Below the pieces are notes generated by a model. That model saw nothing but the letters and a program-made list of their open reading frames with translations, was not told the origin of the DNA and searched no databases. 64,000 nt of DNA, taken from positions 4,278,001 to 4,342,000 of the forward strand of contig AP022133.1 of assembly GCA_014169315.1 (NCBI GenBank), written 5' to 3'. This document shows positions 26,119-36,090 of this stretch, piece by piece. The position numbers were made by a program, and so were the translations under genes. The stretch comes from Enterobacter cloacae. GTDB lineage: Bacteria; Pseudomonadota; Gammaproteobacteria; Enterobacterales; Enterobacteriaceae. Within the stretch, counting starts at the first letter, position 1. The number at the start of each line of letters is the position of its first letter.

Positions 26119-26712
26119 ATGTACCAGTTTGTACTGGGAAAAATCTCCACCCTTTGCGCGGACCCGCTGGCGTCAACGCTCGCAGACATGGCACCTCAGG
26201 GTGCGCGAAATGCCTCCTGGCTGGCGGGCAGGACGCTGCTCGCCAGAACATTATCCCCTTCCCCACTACCCGAAATCGTCTACGGTGAGCAGGGGAAACC
26301 GGCCTTCGTGGACGCACACCCGCTCTGGTTTAATTTGAGCCATAGTGGTGACGATATTGCGTTGCTGCTGAGCGATGAAGGTGAAGTGGGCTGCGATATT
26401 GAAGTGATACGCCCGCGTGAAAACTGGCAGGCGCTGGCGAATGCCGTCTTCAGTGTGGCGGAACATGCAGAACTGGAGCGCGAGGATCCGGAGGCTAAGC
26501 TCTCTGCTTTCTGGGGGATCTGGACGCGTAAAGAGGCGATTGTGAAACAGCGAGGTGGCAGTGCCTGGCAGATTGTCAGTATCGACAGCACCTCTCAGGC
26601 ACATTCGGTCAGTCAGTTACAGTTTGGTTCGTTGAGCCTTGCCGTCTGCACGGCGACCCCTTATACCCTTACTGCCGGGTCTATTTTTCACCACGGCATG
26701 TCTGAGGCATAA
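26119..26712 (+). CDS. acpT: 4'-phosphopantetheinyl transferase AcpT
   Basis: A 197-residue Sfp-type phosphopantetheinyl transferase that transfers 4'-phosphopantetheine from CoA to an ACP serine. The Mg-binding motif GCDIEVI (Asp93, Glu95) and the WTRKEAI motif (Lys138, Glu139) are intact, and FNLSHSGDDIALLLSDEGE is as in E. coli AcpT. It starts 2 bp after apeR, clearly in the same transcript, so ApeE and ApeF are the natural substrates. E. coli K-12 has lost the cluster and kept an orphan acpT; O157:H7 retains the pairing. Its last 32 bp overlap arnF on the other strand. Confidence 0.94.
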   Translation: MYQFVLGKISTLCADPLASTLADMAPQGARNASWLAGRTLLARTLSPSPLPEIVYGEQGKPAFVDAHPLWFNLSHSGDDIALLLSDEGEVGCDIEVIRPRENWQALANAVFSVAEHAELEREDPEAKLSAFWGIWTRKEAIVKQRGGSAWQIVSIDSTSQAHSVSQLQFGSLSLAVCTATPYTLTAGSIFHHGMSEA

Positions 26713-27073
26713 AAATCACCAGCACACCCAGAATAATAAATCCGACGCCCATCAGACCTTGCCAGGAGAATTGTTCCTCCCTGCCGGGCAGTAAGATTGC
26801 CGCTCCCCACACCAGAATATAGCTGAGGCTCAGCAGGGCATACGCTTTGCTGAGCGCCATGCGATGCAGGGCCAGATACCAGCAGCCCATCGACGCCACA
26901 TAACCCATCAGCCCCAGCATCAGCGCGCCCGTACCAGATGAGAAATGCCAGAGGGCAGAGATAAACGCGAAAATATCACTGACAGGCGGCAGCGCCAGCA
27001 TGGCATGACGCAGTAAAAGCTGCGCCGCACTGACTAACACCACGCTGCATAAGGCCCAGAACGCACCTTTCAC
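26681..27073 (-). CDS. arnF: L-Ara4N-phosphoundecaprenol flippase subunit ArnF
   Basis: A 130-residue small-multidrug-resistance-like membrane protein with four hydrophobic segments; with ArnE it moves undecaprenyl phosphate-L-Ara4N to the periplasmic face. Length is close to E. coli ArnF (128). It overlaps arnE by ATGA. Unusually its 3' end overlaps the 3' end of acpT by 32 bp (26681-26712), so no separate terminator for either gene fits between them. Confidence 0.93.
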   Translation of the reverse strand: MKGAFWALCSVVLVSAAQLLLRHAMLALPPVSDIFAFISALWHFSSGTGALMLGLMGYVASMGCWYLALHRMALSKAYALLSLSYILVWGAAILLPGREEQFSWQGLMGVGFIILGVLVIFMPQTCRGEK

Positions 27074-27408
27074 AGGCTTCCTCCCAGTAAAACAATCCCG
27101 ACAATAATGAACCCGACGCCCAGCCAGTGATTCATAGCCACCTTTTCATGCCAGAATACCTTCGCCGCCAGCGTTACCCAGACAAAATTAAGGCTCAGCA
27201 TGGGGTAGGCAATCCCGACAGGAAGACGCTGCAACACCACCAACCAGACCAGCATACCCGTGCCCAGCGCCAGCAGAGCCAGCCCAATCCACAGCATGAT
27301 ATGCAGGCCACGCCGTCCGGCTTTCGCCGGACGGGTTGCTTGTTTCTGGCAAAGTTGTCCTGCGCAGCTTAACAGGCTTGCCAGTATCAGCCAGAACCAG
27401 GTCATCAC
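27070..27408 (-). CDS. arnE: L-Ara4N-phosphoundecaprenol flippase subunit ArnE
   Basis: A 112-residue four-helix membrane protein of the EmrE/SMR fold (E. coli ArnE 111), for example [20 protein letters not shown]. It works as a heterodimer with ArnF. ATGA overlaps link it to arnT upstream and arnF downstream. Confidence 0.94.
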   Translation of the reverse strand: MMTWFWLILASLLSCAGQLCQKQATRPAKAGRRGLHIMLWIGLALLALGTGMLVWLVVLQRLPVGIAYPMLSLNFVWVTLAAKVFWHEKVAMNHWLGVGFIIVGIVLLGGSL

Positions 27409-29063
27409 TGTGGCAGATACTGCAGGTAGGCCAGACGGCCCTGAATGTACAGACTGTCCGGTTTTGGCAGGTTAACCCGCTTGAGGTCGTCATTTTTCGA
27501 CATCAGGATCACCAGCGAGATTTTCCCCTTCTGGCGATGCTCCGCCAGCCATTGTGCGAAATCCTCACGACCCACAAAACGATCTTTCACATCCGGGAAG
27601 TCCAGGCCGTATCGCAGTTCGCCACTCTGACCAAACAGAATGATGTCATTACGCTTCAGCTCCCACGCCAGTCCGGAAGCCACCCCGACGTTGTTGGCCA
27701 GGACGAAGGTGCTGTCCTGAAGCGGGTCACGCACGGTATCCACCAGCGACTGCGGCTGCTTTGAATCGACCACCAGGTTAGGGATGGCAAAGCCAATCAG
27801 CAATGCAATACCGGCAGGACACAGCGCCGCCAGCCACCAGCGCTGTTGGCTCTGTCTGAGGGTAAACCAGCCCACGACAGCCCAGATGAGGAAAGCCACC
27901 ACCGCACAGAAGACCTTATACAGCTCGACAGACGTCCAGACCGGGTGCTTCGACAATCCCCACGGAGAAACCACCAGCGCCGCCAGCACGCCGATGACGC
28001 CAAACGCGAGGTTGATGCCACCGTTAATGCGTAACGCTTTGGCCCCTTTTTCCGCCGCGATGCAGGCATAGCGCGCCATCAGGATCGCCAGCGGGGCAAA
28101 GCACGGCAGGATATAGGTTGGCAGTTTGCCTTTGGCAATGCTGAAGAACAGCAGCGGCATCACCACCCATCCGAGCAGATAAAGCCCACCGCCTGCATTC
28201 AGCTGTCTTTCACTCCAGCCCAGACGCAGTGCGCCAGGCAGCAGTGCCAGCCACGGCAGGCTTCCTGCAATCAGGAATGGCAGGTAATACCAGAATGGCG
28301 CTTTGTGCTGCGCATCACTCTGGGCAAAACGCTGAATATGCTCAACCCAGAAGAAGTAACGCCAGAAATCAGGCTCACGATGGGCAATCGCCAGCCCCCA
28401 GGGGAGGACGATTAGCACGCAGCTCAGGATCGCCAGCCCACCAAAAATCAGCACCTCTTTCCAGCGCTTCTGGGCAATCACCCACGGCAACACGCCAATC
28501 ACCGGTACCGCCAGCGCCAGGAAGCCTTTGGTCATGACCCCCATGCCGCAGGCAAGTCCCAGCAGCACGTAGCCGCCCGCTTTTCCGGTAACCGTTTTTG
28601 CCTGCGAAGCCAGCCAGAAGCTGCACATCGCCGCCACCAGCCACAAGGTAATGATGGGATCCAGCACCGCATACGTGCCGATGCCATACACCAGGAACAG
28701 GGTTAAGAAGATAAGACCAGAGAAAAGCGCAACGCGCTTATCCCGCCAGAGATACCAGGCCATCCAGATCACCAGCAATACCGTTAACCCGGTCGAGAAT
28801 ATGACGCCCGCGCGCACGGCAAAGTTAGTGTGACCAAACAGCAGTTGCCCGATACTGTTAATCCAGTAGCCGGCAATAGGCTTTTCAAAATAACGCAGAC
28901 CCAGAAAATGCGGTACAACCCAGTCTCCTGATGCCAACATTTCGCGGCTGATTTCCGCATAACGTGTTTCATCAGGTTGCCATAACAGGCGGATATCGAC
29001 CGGAATGAGGTAGTAAACGATAAACAGTGCGAGAAGCGCTAAGCCATAACGGGCTGCTTTCAT
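27405..29063 (-). CDS. arnT: Undecaprenyl phosphate-L-Ara4N transferase ArnT
   Basis: A 552-residue integral membrane glycosyltransferase of the GT83/PMT type that moves L-Ara4N from undecaprenyl phosphate to lipid A phosphates in the periplasm, which lowers binding of polymyxin and other cationic peptides. About twelve hydrophobic segments are visible. The first periplasmic loop has the conserved [14 protein letters not shown] (residues about 30-43). Normal length (E. coli 550). ATGA overlaps with arnD and arnE. Confidence 0.97.
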   Translation of the reverse strand: MKAARYGLALLALFIVYYLIPVDIRLLWQPDETRYAEISREMLASGDWVVPHFLGLRYFEKPIAGYWINSIGQLLFGHTNFAVRAGVIFSTGLTVLLVIWMAWYLWRDKRVALFSGLIFLTLFLVYGIGTYAVLDPIITLWLVAAMCSFWLASQAKTVTGKAGGYVLLGLACGMGVMTKGFLALAVPVIGVLPWVIAQKRWKEVLIFGGLAILSCVLIVLPWGLAIAHREPDFWRYFFWVEHIQRFAQSDAQHKAPFWYYLPFLIAGSLPWLALLPGALRLGWSERQLNAGGGLYLLGWVVMPLLFFSIAKGKLPTYILPCFAPLAILMARYACIAAEKGAKALRINGGINLAFGVIGVLAALVVSPWGLSKHPVWTSVELYKVFCAVVAFLIWAVVGWFTLRQSQQRWWLAALCPAGIALLIGFAIPNLVVDSKQPQSLVDTVRDPLQDSTFVLANNVGVASGLAWELKRNDIILFGQSGELRYGLDFPDVKDRFVGREDFAQWLAEHRQKGKISLVILMSKNDDLKRVNLPKPDSLYIQGRLAYLQYLPQ

Positions 29064-29962
29064 GGTACCGGACTCACGGTTTGTTGATAGCCAAGCCAGC
29101 CTTCCCGGCCAGCCATTTCATTACGCACAATTTTGCCACCAGGCAACGTGCTGAGATCGTCTGGCAGCATTTCGCTCAACGGGCAGAACTGAATGCCCTC
29201 CTGAGCGGCCATCGTCAACAGTGCATCGAAATCATGCTGATACGCGATCCCTTCCACTTCAGCGTGGATCGTATAGACCGGCGTACCGTTGTCGCGATGA
29301 ATGCAGTCCAGAATATAGCGGTTAAACCCCTCGGCGCTCACCTCGCGCCCAACCACTTCATCCCAGGTGGGAAGCGTGACCGGGATTTGCACAGTACCCA
29401 CCTTGTTTTCCCCTAACTGCGGTAAAAACGGGCCAGTACCGCGACAATCGCTATTGTAGCGAAACGCGAAGGGTTCTTTGGCTTTCACCACGCGCTGATC
29501 CGCACGCCATCCCGCGACGGCGGAACAACGCACAGGCTGGCAGATAATGGCTTCCAGCTCCATCACGCCGCGCTCGACTTCACGCGTCAGGCGCGAAATG
29601 TCCCAGACACCAGCCCAGGCTTGCCAGGCATGGTGATCCCAGGCATGTAAACCCACCTCATGACGCTGCGCTGCTTCGCGAATAATGTCTTCATTACCCG
29701 CGCCAATACGCCTGCCAGGCCATGCGGTTCCGGCCAGTAAAATATCCCAGCCGTACAGGGATGCTGCGCGCGAGCGCAGCATTTTGAACAGGAATGCCGG
29801 TTTAATCAGACGCCATAAATGGCGTCCCATGTTGTCAGGCCCTACGCTGAAGAAAATACTGGCCCGCACATCGTGTTTGCTCAGCAACTCCAGAAGTTTG
29901 GGTACGCCGTCACGCGTACCCCTGAAGGTGTCGACATCAATGCGTAAACCGACCTTCTTCAT
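29060..29962 (-). CDS. arnD: 4-deoxy-4-formamido-L-arabinose-phosphoundecaprenol deformylase ArnD
   Basis: A 300-residue NodB-type polysaccharide deacetylase that deformylates undecaprenyl phosphate-L-Ara4FN. The metal site begins in [11 protein letters not shown] (residues 5-15), followed by [10 protein letters not shown] with two histidines (about 132-141). The length is as in E. coli (296). ATGA overlaps with arnA and arnT. Confidence 0.97.
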   Translation of the reverse strand: MKKVGLRIDVDTFRGTRDGVPKLLELLSKHDVRASIFFSVGPDNMGRHLWRLIKPAFLFKMLRSRAASLYGWDILLAGTAWPGRRIGAGNEDIIREAAQRHEVGLHAWDHHAWQAWAGVWDISRLTREVERGVMELEAIICQPVRCSAVAGWRADQRVVKAKEPFAFRYNSDCRGTGPFLPQLGENKVGTVQIPVTLPTWDEVVGREVSAEGFNRYILDCIHRDNGTPVYTIHAEVEGIAYQHDFDALLTMAAQEGIQFCPLSEMLPDDLSTLPGGKIVRNEMAGREGWLGYQQTVSPVP

Positions 29963-31941
29963 GATGTCTGTTCCGACAGCTCCACAGTGCGCAGGAAGAA
30001 GTCGAGCGTTTCATCAATGGTTTGTTCCATCTTAACGCCCGGTGCCCAGTTCAGGCAGCGCTTCGCATTGCGAATGCTTGGCTTACGGTGCTCAACATCC
30101 TGATAGCCTTTACCGTAGTAGCTGCTGCTTTCCACTTCACGGAAGCCCGCAAACGGTGGGAATTTATCGCGCAGTGGGTGGCGTTCAAAGCTTGCCAGCA
30201 GCATCTCAGCCAGTTCACGAATGCTCGCTTCGTTATCCGGGTTACCGATGTTGATGATTTCACCGTTGCAACGACCATCTTTGTTTTCGATGATGCGGAA
30301 CAGCGCTTCAATACCGTCGCTGATATCGGTAAAGCAGCGTTTTTGTTTGCCGCCTTCGATAAGCTTGATCGGGGAACCTTCCACCAGGTTCAGGATCAGC
30401 TGGGTGATCGCACGGGAGCTGCCGATACGCGCTGCGTTCAGGTTATCCAGACGTGGACCCATCCAGTTAAACGGACGGAACAGAGTAAAGCGCAGGCCTT
30501 CTTTCTCGCCATATGCCCAAATCACGCGATCCAGCAGCTGTTTGGAGACGGAGTAAATCCAGCGCTGTTTGTTGATCGGCCCGACCACCAGGTTAGAGGT
30601 GTCTTCGTCGAAGTTTTTGTCGGTACACATGCCGTACACTTCAGAGGTGGACGGGAAGATGATGCGCTTATCGTATTTCACGCAGTCGCGGATAATCTTC
30701 AGGTTCTCTTCGAAGTCCAGCTCGAACACGCGCAGCGGGTTACGGGTATATTCAATTGGTGTGGCAATGGCAACCAGCGGCAGCACCACGTCACATTTTT
30801 TAATGTGATATTCAATCCATTCGGAATGGATGCTGATATCCCCTTCAACGAAGTGGAAGCGCGGGTTGTCCAGGAAGCGGCTGATGGCATCAGAGCCGAT
30901 ATCCAGGCCATAGATTTCGTAGTTATCGTCCTTCAGCAGACGCTCAGTCAGGTGGTTACCGATAAAGCCGTTCACACCGAGGATCAGCACGCGTGTGCGG
31001 CGTTTGATGGCAACAACCGGTGCGCTGGTGATCAGTGCCCCGGTGACCAGACCCAGAGACTGTGCCAGCTGTGTGCCCTGAACGTACAGACCGTTGTCGG
31101 TTTGTCCGGTAACGATCTCCAGCGCCTGTTCGCCACAGCTCACAACCAGTGGAGAAACAGAGACAACCGTACCCGGTTTTGCCGCTGGAATGTCGTCACG
31201 CACGCGGGATTTCCAGACGATAAACTTGCTAACCCCGGCAAAGCTGTATGCGCCTGGCCACGGATCGGTAACGGCACGCACCAGGTTGTGCAGCTGGCGA
31301 GCAGGTTTGTTCCAGTCCAGACGACCATCTTCTGGCTTACGGCGGCCAAAGCAGCTTGCTTTGCTCTCATCCTGGGCGGTTTCGCTGAAAGAGCCATTCT
31401 GAATGGCTGGCAGCGCATCGCGTAGCAAGGTTTGCGCCGTCGCGCAGAGTTTGTGATGAAGTTGCAGCGCCGTTTCATCGGCATCGATAGCCACTTTATG
31501 CTGCGCCACGATAGCGCCCGCATCGGCACGATGCACCATGCGGTGCAGGGTTACACCGGTTTCGGTTTCACCGTTAACCAGCACCCAGTTCAGTGGTGCG
31601 CGGCCACGGTAAGCTGGCAGCAGAGAGCCGTGGAGGTTAAACGCACCTTTGGCAGCCACGTTTAAGATGTCGTCGCAGATCAGATTGCGGTAGTAGAAAG
31701 AGAAGATCACATCAGGAGAAAGCTTCTGAATGCGGTCAACCCACAGCGGGTGGTTCACATCGTCCGGGGCGTAAACCGGAATGCCGCGCTCTGCAGCAAT
31801 GCGTGCCACGGAACCGAAGAAATTGTTTTCTCCCGCAACGTCCGGATGGGTAAAGATTGCAGCAATATCATAGCCCGCTTCCAGCAGGGCCAGTGTGCCC
31901 GTGCACCCCATATCGTGATAGGCAAATACAACAGCTTTCAT
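29959..31941 (-). CDS. arnA: Bifunctional UDP-Ara4N formyltransferase/UDP-GlcA decarboxylase ArnA
   Basis: A 660-residue fusion, the same length as in E. coli. Residues 1-about 304 form the formyltransferase, with [10 protein letters not shown] (about 104) and the folate-binding [14 protein letters not shown]. Residues about 315-660 form the NAD-dependent UDP-glucuronate decarboxylase, with [10 protein letters not shown] (cofactor), [10 protein letters not shown] and the catalytic YSVSKQLLD (Tyr and Lys). It makes UDP-Ara4O and later formylates UDP-Ara4N in the cytoplasm. Confidence 0.98.
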   Translation of the reverse strand: MKAVVFAYHDMGCTGTLALLEAGYDIAAIFTHPDVAGENNFFGSVARIAAERGIPVYAPDDVNHPLWVDRIQKLSPDVIFSFYYRNLICDDILNVAAKGAFNLHGSLLPAYRGRAPLNWVLVNGETETGVTLHRMVHRADAGAIVAQHKVAIDADETALQLHHKLCATAQTLLRDALPAIQNGSFSETAQDESKASCFGRRKPEDGRLDWNKPARQLHNLVRAVTDPWPGAYSFAGVSKFIVWKSRVRDDIPAAKPGTVVSVSPLVVSCGEQALEIVTGQTDNGLYVQGTQLAQSLGLVTGALITSAPVVAIKRRTRVLILGVNGFIGNHLTERLLKDDNYEIYGLDIGSDAISRFLDNPRFHFVEGDISIHSEWIEYHIKKCDVVLPLVAIATPIEYTRNPLRVFELDFEENLKIIRDCVKYDKRIIFPSTSEVYGMCTDKNFDEDTSNLVVGPINKQRWIYSVSKQLLDRVIWAYGEKEGLRFTLFRPFNWMGPRLDNLNAARIGSSRAITQLILNLVEGSPIKLIEGGKQKRCFTDISDGIEALFRIIENKDGRCNGEIINIGNPDNEASIRELAEMLLASFERHPLRDKFPPFAGFREVESSSYYGKGYQDVEHRKPSIRNAKRCLNWAPGVKMEQTIDETLDFFLRTVELSEQTS

Positions 31942-32921
31942 GGGTGAATTTCCTCTTGAGACGCTTTGTGTTCCTGACGGACAACACGTTGAATAAAGTA
32001 GCGCGGACGTGCGCGAACATCGTTATAGATACGGCCGATGTATTCACCGAGTAAGCCCATACCAACAAACTGGGCACCGATGAACATGAACAGAACGGCA
32101 AACAGCATAAAGACCCCTTCCGCCGCCCACTGTGGGCCAAAGATCAGTCGCAAGGCGACCAACAGAACGGAAATCGCAAACCCGGCCACTGCGATGATGC
32201 TGCCGAAAACGCTCAGCAGACGCAGCGGCGTCGTGGTCAGGCAGGTGATCAGGTCATACATCAGGTTGATGAGGCGCATAAAGCTGTACTTTGACTCCCC
32301 ATGCTCACGCTCGGCATGCAGCACCGGGATTTCCGTCGCTTTACGGGCAAAGGTATTCGCCAGAATAGGGATAAACGTACTGCGTTCGTGGCAGTGCAGC
32401 ATGGCATCCACAATGTGGCGACGATAGGCACGCAGCATGCAGCCGTAATCCCCCATCGCTTTACCGGTGGTGCGCTGGATCAGACGGTTGATAGTGCGTG
32501 AAGCCAGCTTGCGGAACAGGCTGTCCTGACGGTTTTGCCGCACCGTGCCCACCACGTCATAGCCTTCGTCGGCTTTGGCGACCAGGCGCGGGATCTCTTC
32601 CGGTGGGTTTTGCAGATCGGCATCCAGGGTGATGATCAGATCGCCCGTCACGTGGCTGAACCCGGCCATAATCGCCGAGTGCTGGCCGTAGTTACGGTTA
32701 AGCAGTACGGCCACAATGTGGCTACCTTCAACCTGTGCGGCTTCGGTCAGCATCAGCGCGGAATTGTCGCTACTGCCGTCATCCACCAGCAGAATTTCGT
32801 AAGCTTTGCCCATCGTGTCACAGGCGGCCGTCGTGCGGCGGATCAGTTCGGGCAGGCTCTCCTGCTCGTTATAAACCGGGATCACCACGGAAACTTTTTG
32901 TACCGGCGGTGTACTGAACAT
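31938..32921 (-). CDS. arnC: Undecaprenyl-phosphate Ara4FN transferase ArnC
   Basis: A 327-residue family 2 glycosyltransferase ([39 protein letters not shown]) with two C-terminal membrane helices (about residues 235-255 and 268-290). It attaches Ara4FN to undecaprenyl phosphate. The start at 32921 gives the E. coli-like N-terminus, with AGGAA eight bases or so upstream; the open frame to 32975 only reads into arnB. One base separates it from the arnB stop. Confidence 0.97.
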   Translation of the reverse strand: MFSTPPVQKVSVVIPVYNEQESLPELIRRTTAACDTMGKAYEILLVDDGSSDNSALMLTEAAQVEGSHIVAVLLNRNYGQHSAIMAGFSHVTGDLIITLDADLQNPPEEIPRLVAKADEGYDVVGTVRQNRQDSLFRKLASRTINRLIQRTTGKAMGDYGCMLRAYRRHIVDAMLHCHERSTFIPILANTFARKATEIPVLHAEREHGESKYSFMRLINLMYDLITCLTTTPLRLLSVFGSIIAVAGFAISVLLVALRLIFGPQWAAEGVFMLFAVLFMFIGAQFVGMGLLGEYIGRIYNDVRARPRYFIQRVVRQEHKASQEEIHP

Positions 32922-32922
32922 A

Positions 32923-34062
32923 TCAATTTCCTGCGAGCTGATGGAGTGCGGTAATGACACGGGTGGTGTCGTCATGAGTCATATCCGGGAAAAGAGGGAG
33001 AGAACAAATACGCGCGCTATTCCATTCAGAGTTCGGGAGCGATACATCCGGAAAACGCTCGCGGTAGTATTTTTGCGTGTGGGCGGCGCGGAAATGCAGG
33101 CCAGTACCAATGCCTTTCTCTTTCAGCGCAGCCATCAGGTTATCGCGTGAGATCCCACACCGGGCTTCATCAACACGAATGATAAAAAGATGCCAGGCGT
33201 GTACATGTGGCCAGGCCGGGATACTCAGTGGCTGGAACGGCGTATCTGCAAGTTCCAGCAGGTAGCGTTCGGCAATTTCCTGACGACGTTTGTTGGCATT
33301 CTTCAGTTTGCCTAACTGCACCAGTGCCAGAGCAGCGTTAATGTCCGCCAGGTTGTATTTGAAGCCAGGGGAGATAACCTCTGCCTGCGGCGCACGACCG
33401 TGCGTCTGGCGGTCATAGGCATCCACACCCAGTCCGTGGAATTTCAGGCTGCGGATCCGCTGCGCCAGTTGCGCATCATCCGTCACCACTAACCCGCCTT
33501 CGGCGCAGGTCATATTTTTAATGGCGTGGAAAGAGAAAATCGCGGTGCCTTGCCAGCCCACATGGTGGTCTTTGTAGTACGTTCCCGCTGCATGCGCTGC
33601 ATCTTCAATGACGGGAATACCATGACGTTCACCGATAGCACGGATGGCGTCGATATCACACGGAGCCCCTGCATAATGAACAGGTATAATCGCTTTGGTA
33701 CGCGGTGTGATGGCAGCTTCGACGGCTTCCGGAGTGACCATCAGCGTATCTCTGTCTACATCGATCATCACTGGCGTTGCGCCCAGCAGAACGATCATAT
33801 TCAGCGTCGACACCCAGGTCAGGGATGGCGTGATCACTTCATCGCCAGGGCCAATGCCCATCGCCATCAGCGTGACATGCATCCCCGCGGTTGCAGAGCT
33901 GACGGCAATCGCATGATGATTTCCCGTAAGTTGACAGAATGCCTCTTCAAGCTCCTGATTTTTCGGCCCAGTGGTGATCCAGCCTGACATCAAAACGTCC
34001 TGAAGCGCCGCAATTTCCTCAGCGCCCATCGACGGTCGCGAAAAAGGCAGAAAATCACTCAT
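32923..34062 (-). CDS. arnB: UDP-Ara4O aminotransferase ArnB
   Basis: A 379-residue PLP-dependent sugar aminotransferase of the DegT/DnrJ/EryC1 family that makes UDP-L-Ara4N from UDP-Ara4O. The PLP lysine lies in [15 protein letters not shown] (about residue 187), and [10 protein letters not shown] carries the aspartate that binds the pyridine nitrogen. It is the first gene of arnBCADTEF, with about 550 bp of upstream DNA that includes a PmrA-box-like site. Confidence 0.97.
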   Translation of the reverse strand: MSDFLPFSRPSMGAEEIAALQDVLMSGWITTGPKNQELEEAFCQLTGNHHAIAVSSATAGMHVTLMAMGIGPGDEVITPSLTWVSTLNMIVLLGATPVMIDVDRDTLMVTPEAVEAAITPRTKAIIPVHYAGAPCDIDAIRAIGERHGIPVIEDAAHAAGTYYKDHHVGWQGTAIFSFHAIKNMTCAEGGLVVTDDAQLAQRIRSLKFHGLGVDAYDRQTHGRAPQAEVISPGFKYNLADINAALALVQLGKLKNANKRRQEIAERYLLELADTPFQPLSIPAWPHVHAWHLFIIRVDEARCGISRDNLMAALKEKGIGTGLHFRAAHTQKYYRERFPDVSLPNSEWNSARICSLPLFPDMTHDDTTRVITALHQLAGN

Positions 34063-34228
34063 TATTCATTTCCTTGCTGTATTAAAAGCATCATCTTTTA
34101 CTGCGCTGTCGTCATGGGCAGCTCAATGGGATCTTGCAAGATGGTTATTAAATAAATACCAAATAGAATTTAGTCGCCGCTTCATTTATGTCAACAAACC
34201 ATCAACTAAGGCAAAGTAGCGTCCTTTT

Positions 34229-34245
34229 CTTAGGAAAGAATTAAG
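34229..34245 (-). promoter_or_regulatory. Candidate PmrA (BasR) box upstream of arnB
   Basis: Read on the minus strand, CTTAAT-TCTTT-CCTAAG matches the direct-repeat PmrA box YTTAAK-N5-YTTAAK with one mismatch in the second half. It lies 167 bp before the arnB start. A TACTTT candidate -10 is at 34213-34218. Control by PmrAB is established for arn in E. coli and Salmonella; the site assignment here is inference. Confidence 0.6.
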
Positions 34246-34425
34246 ACATGCTTGAAGTGTAATGAGGTTAACATGAGAGGAAGGATAAAAAATCATTTAG
34301 CAACATCAGGATAGGTCAAATCGCTATGTTTTGATTTTTTTGTGAATATGCTCACGGCAAATACGCTTACATTTCAATCCGTTTACGTGAAAAACCAGAA
34401 AAGTAAATGAATGCTCAACCAATAT

Positions 34426-34473
34426 AAAAATCCCGAAGGTTTTTGACTAAAAGAAGTCACTCCGGGAATTTTT
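34426..34473 (-). terminator. Rho-independent terminator downstream of the C40 peptidase gene
   Basis: On the minus strand TCCCGGA...TTCGGGA forms the outer stem and TGACT/AGTCA an inner stem, followed by TTTTTATATT. T-rich tracts lie on both sides, so it could also act on the plus strand. It separates the peptidase gene from arnB. The remaining parts of 34063-34425 hold no recognisable gene beyond the PmrA-box candidate. Confidence 0.7.
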
Positions 34474-34474
34474 A

Positions 34475-34603
34475 TTAATGTGAATTATCGCGTTTCGTTA
34501 AGATTAGCAGAAAAATTATCAGGCCGTTCACCGGCTGAGCAGACGATAATGCTGTCATTGTTCGCACCGCAGTCGCGTACAAAAGTGATTGTCGTATATT
34601 CAT
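34475..34603 (-). other. Doubtful 42-codon open frame after the C40 gene
   Basis: From an ATG at 34603, with CGGAA seven bases upstream, a frame of 42 codons (MNIRQSLLYATAVRTM..., with a hydrophobic stretch GLIIFLLIL) runs to a stop two bases before the terminator. It uses many rare codons. A second minus frame over the same DNA (LIDEYTTITFVRDCGANN..., stop at 34485) has better codon usage but no ATG, GTG or TTG start. A plus-strand frame from GTG 34480 is also open for 56 codons. Real coding is uncertain. Confidence 0.2.
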
Positions 34604-34615
34604 CAATGAGTTCCG

Positions 34616-35143
34616 TCAGGCTGCACTGCCTGCCACCCGGCGAGCAGTAATATAACGCTCTTGCCAGTAGTTATCGGTCAGGGTTGAAACCGTTACCCCC
34701 TGGCTGCTCGACGCGTGAATAAACTGGCTGTCGCCAATATAGACGCCCACATGTTTACGGTTCGGGCCAGTCTGGAAGAACACCAGATCCCCGGCCTTCA
34801 GGCGGTATTGCGCCACCTGTACACCGCGGTGGATCTGTTCGCTCGTCGTGCGCGGCAAATCAAGATGTGCCGCATCGCTGAACAAATGCTGCATCAGCGC
34901 GGAGCAGTCCACACCGTGACGTGTAGTGCCCCCCCACTGGTAGTGAGTGCCTTTCCATTTCTGGTATTGATCAAGCAAACGCGAGCGAAGCGGGCCAGAT
35001 CCCTGATGAACCAGCGCGGCCTTCGCTGGAGAGATCGCCAGGTCGCTGTTCATTGATAACATCGACACAGGCAGTTGAAAACTCAATGCAGAAAACGATG
35101 CAAAACTTAACGAAAGTACTGAAATAAGAAGTCTGAAAGTCAT
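34616..35143 (-). CDS. C40-family (NlpC/P60) peptidoglycan endopeptidase
   Basis: A 175-residue secreted NlpC/P60 protein. Residues 1-21 look like a signal peptide (MTFRLLISVLSLSFASFSALS). The catalytic triad is readable: Cys80 in HGVDCSALMQ, His131 in HVGVYIG and His143 in FIHASSS. It should cut peptide cross-links or stems in peptidoglycan, as MepS and MepH do. It lacks a lipobox, so it is periplasmic or released rather than lipid-anchored. I cannot assign a specific E. coli orthologue. It is upstream of arnB on the same strand, but a terminator lies between them. Confidence 0.88.
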   Translation of the reverse strand: MTFRLLISVLSLSFASFSALSFQLPVSMLSMNSDLAISPAKAALVHQGSGPLRSRLLDQYQKWKGTHYQWGGTTRHGVDCSALMQHLFSDAAHLDLPRTTSEQIHRGVQVAQYRLKAGDLVFFQTGPNRKHVGVYIGDSQFIHASSSQGVTVSTLTDNYWQERYITARRVAGSAA

Positions 35144-35380
35144 AACAAAAGAAACAGTGAGTGAATTTTTCCTTACCTGTGGAGGCCAATGTTCCCCCGA
35201 AATATCTTTCGATGTGGTTATAATATGGGCAGCTCATTTTTCACCCAATCTTTATCGAGACCAAAACTGGACTCATTCCGGGGTCGCAAGATTGATAAAA
35301 AAATGCACGTGATCGAAGGACTGTCGGGGTAAAACAGGTAAACTATTAAGCAGAATGTGTATTTCAGCTAAGACGTATTT

Positions 35381-36043
35381 ATGACCAATATGATTGCCGA
35401 CGAGGCAGTAGCGAAGTCCAACGTGCTCTCTGTCTTCGACTTTGATGGCACATTGACGCACCACGACAGCTTTATCCCTTTCCTGCGCTTTGCCTTTGGT
35501 AAACGTTACTTCGCGGGCCGACTGGTGCGCATGGCGTTACCGACGCTCCATTGTGTACGCCGCAAACTGACGCGCGATGAGCTGAAAGAAGTGCTGATTA
35601 AAACGTTCCTGACGGGCGTGGATGAACACTGGTTACGTCAGCAGGCTGAAGCGTTTTGCGAAAAATACTGGGATAAGCTGATGCGCCCTGCGGGCGTGCT
35701 GGCCGTTGCAGCGGAGGTTAATTCCGGTGCGGAAGTGACTATCTGTTCCGCTTCCCCGGCGCTGGTGCTCCAGCCGTGGGCCGATAAGCTTGGTATTAAG
35801 TTGATTGGGACACAGCTGGAAGTCAAAAACGGTAAGCTGACCGGGCGTATCACGGGTAACAACTGCCGCTGTGCTCAGAAGGTGGCCAGGCTGGAAAAGG
35901 TGTACGGCAATCTGAACGATTACCACCTGCGCGCCTGGGGGGATACCCGTGGCGACCACGAACTGCTGGCGGCCGCACAGGATCCACACTGGCGGCATTT
36001 CCACCCTCCGCGCAAGCGCAAGAATTCGCCGCTCAAGGGTTAA
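35381..36043 (+). CDS. HAD-IB family phosphatase
   Basis: A 220-residue haloacid-dehalogenase-superfamily hydrolase of subfamily IB. Motif I is FDFDGTLTHHDSF with the two catalytic aspartates (residues 19 and 21), motif II ICSASPALVL, and motif III includes AWGDTRGDHELL. Substrate specificity cannot be read; relatives include CicA-like and phosphoserine-phosphatase-like enzymes. The C-terminus is basic (PPRKRKNSPLKG). It is divergent from the C40 gene (237 bp apart) and convergent with the TerC gene. A TATAAT is at 35219-35224 in the upstream gap. Confidence 0.85.
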   Translation: MTNMIADEAVAKSNVLSVFDFDGTLTHHDSFIPFLRFAFGKRYFAGRLVRMALPTLHCVRRKLTRDELKEVLIKTFLTGVDEHWLRQQAEAFCEKYWDKLMRPAGVLAVAAEVNSGAEVTICSASPALVLQPWADKLGIKLIGTQLEVKNGKLTGRITGNNCRCAQKVARLEKVYGNLNDYHLRAWGDTRGDHELLAAAQDPHWRHFHPPRKRKNSPLKG

Positions 36044-36060
36044 TCCGGTGCGGTCTGCTG

Positions 36061-36081
36061 CCCTCTCCCACGGGGAGAGGG
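36061..36081. repeat. CCCTCTCC palindromic repeat, copy 3
   Basis: CCCTCTCCC, loop ACG, GGGAGAGGG between the convergent HAD phosphatase and TerC genes. Confidence 0.9.
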
Positions 36082-36090
36082 CAACTTACC

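Noticed and set aside
30022..31425. 467-codon plus-strand open frame across arnA
   Set aside because: It is fully antisense to the recognisable arnA, has no family resemblance, and arises from the high GC content at third positions.
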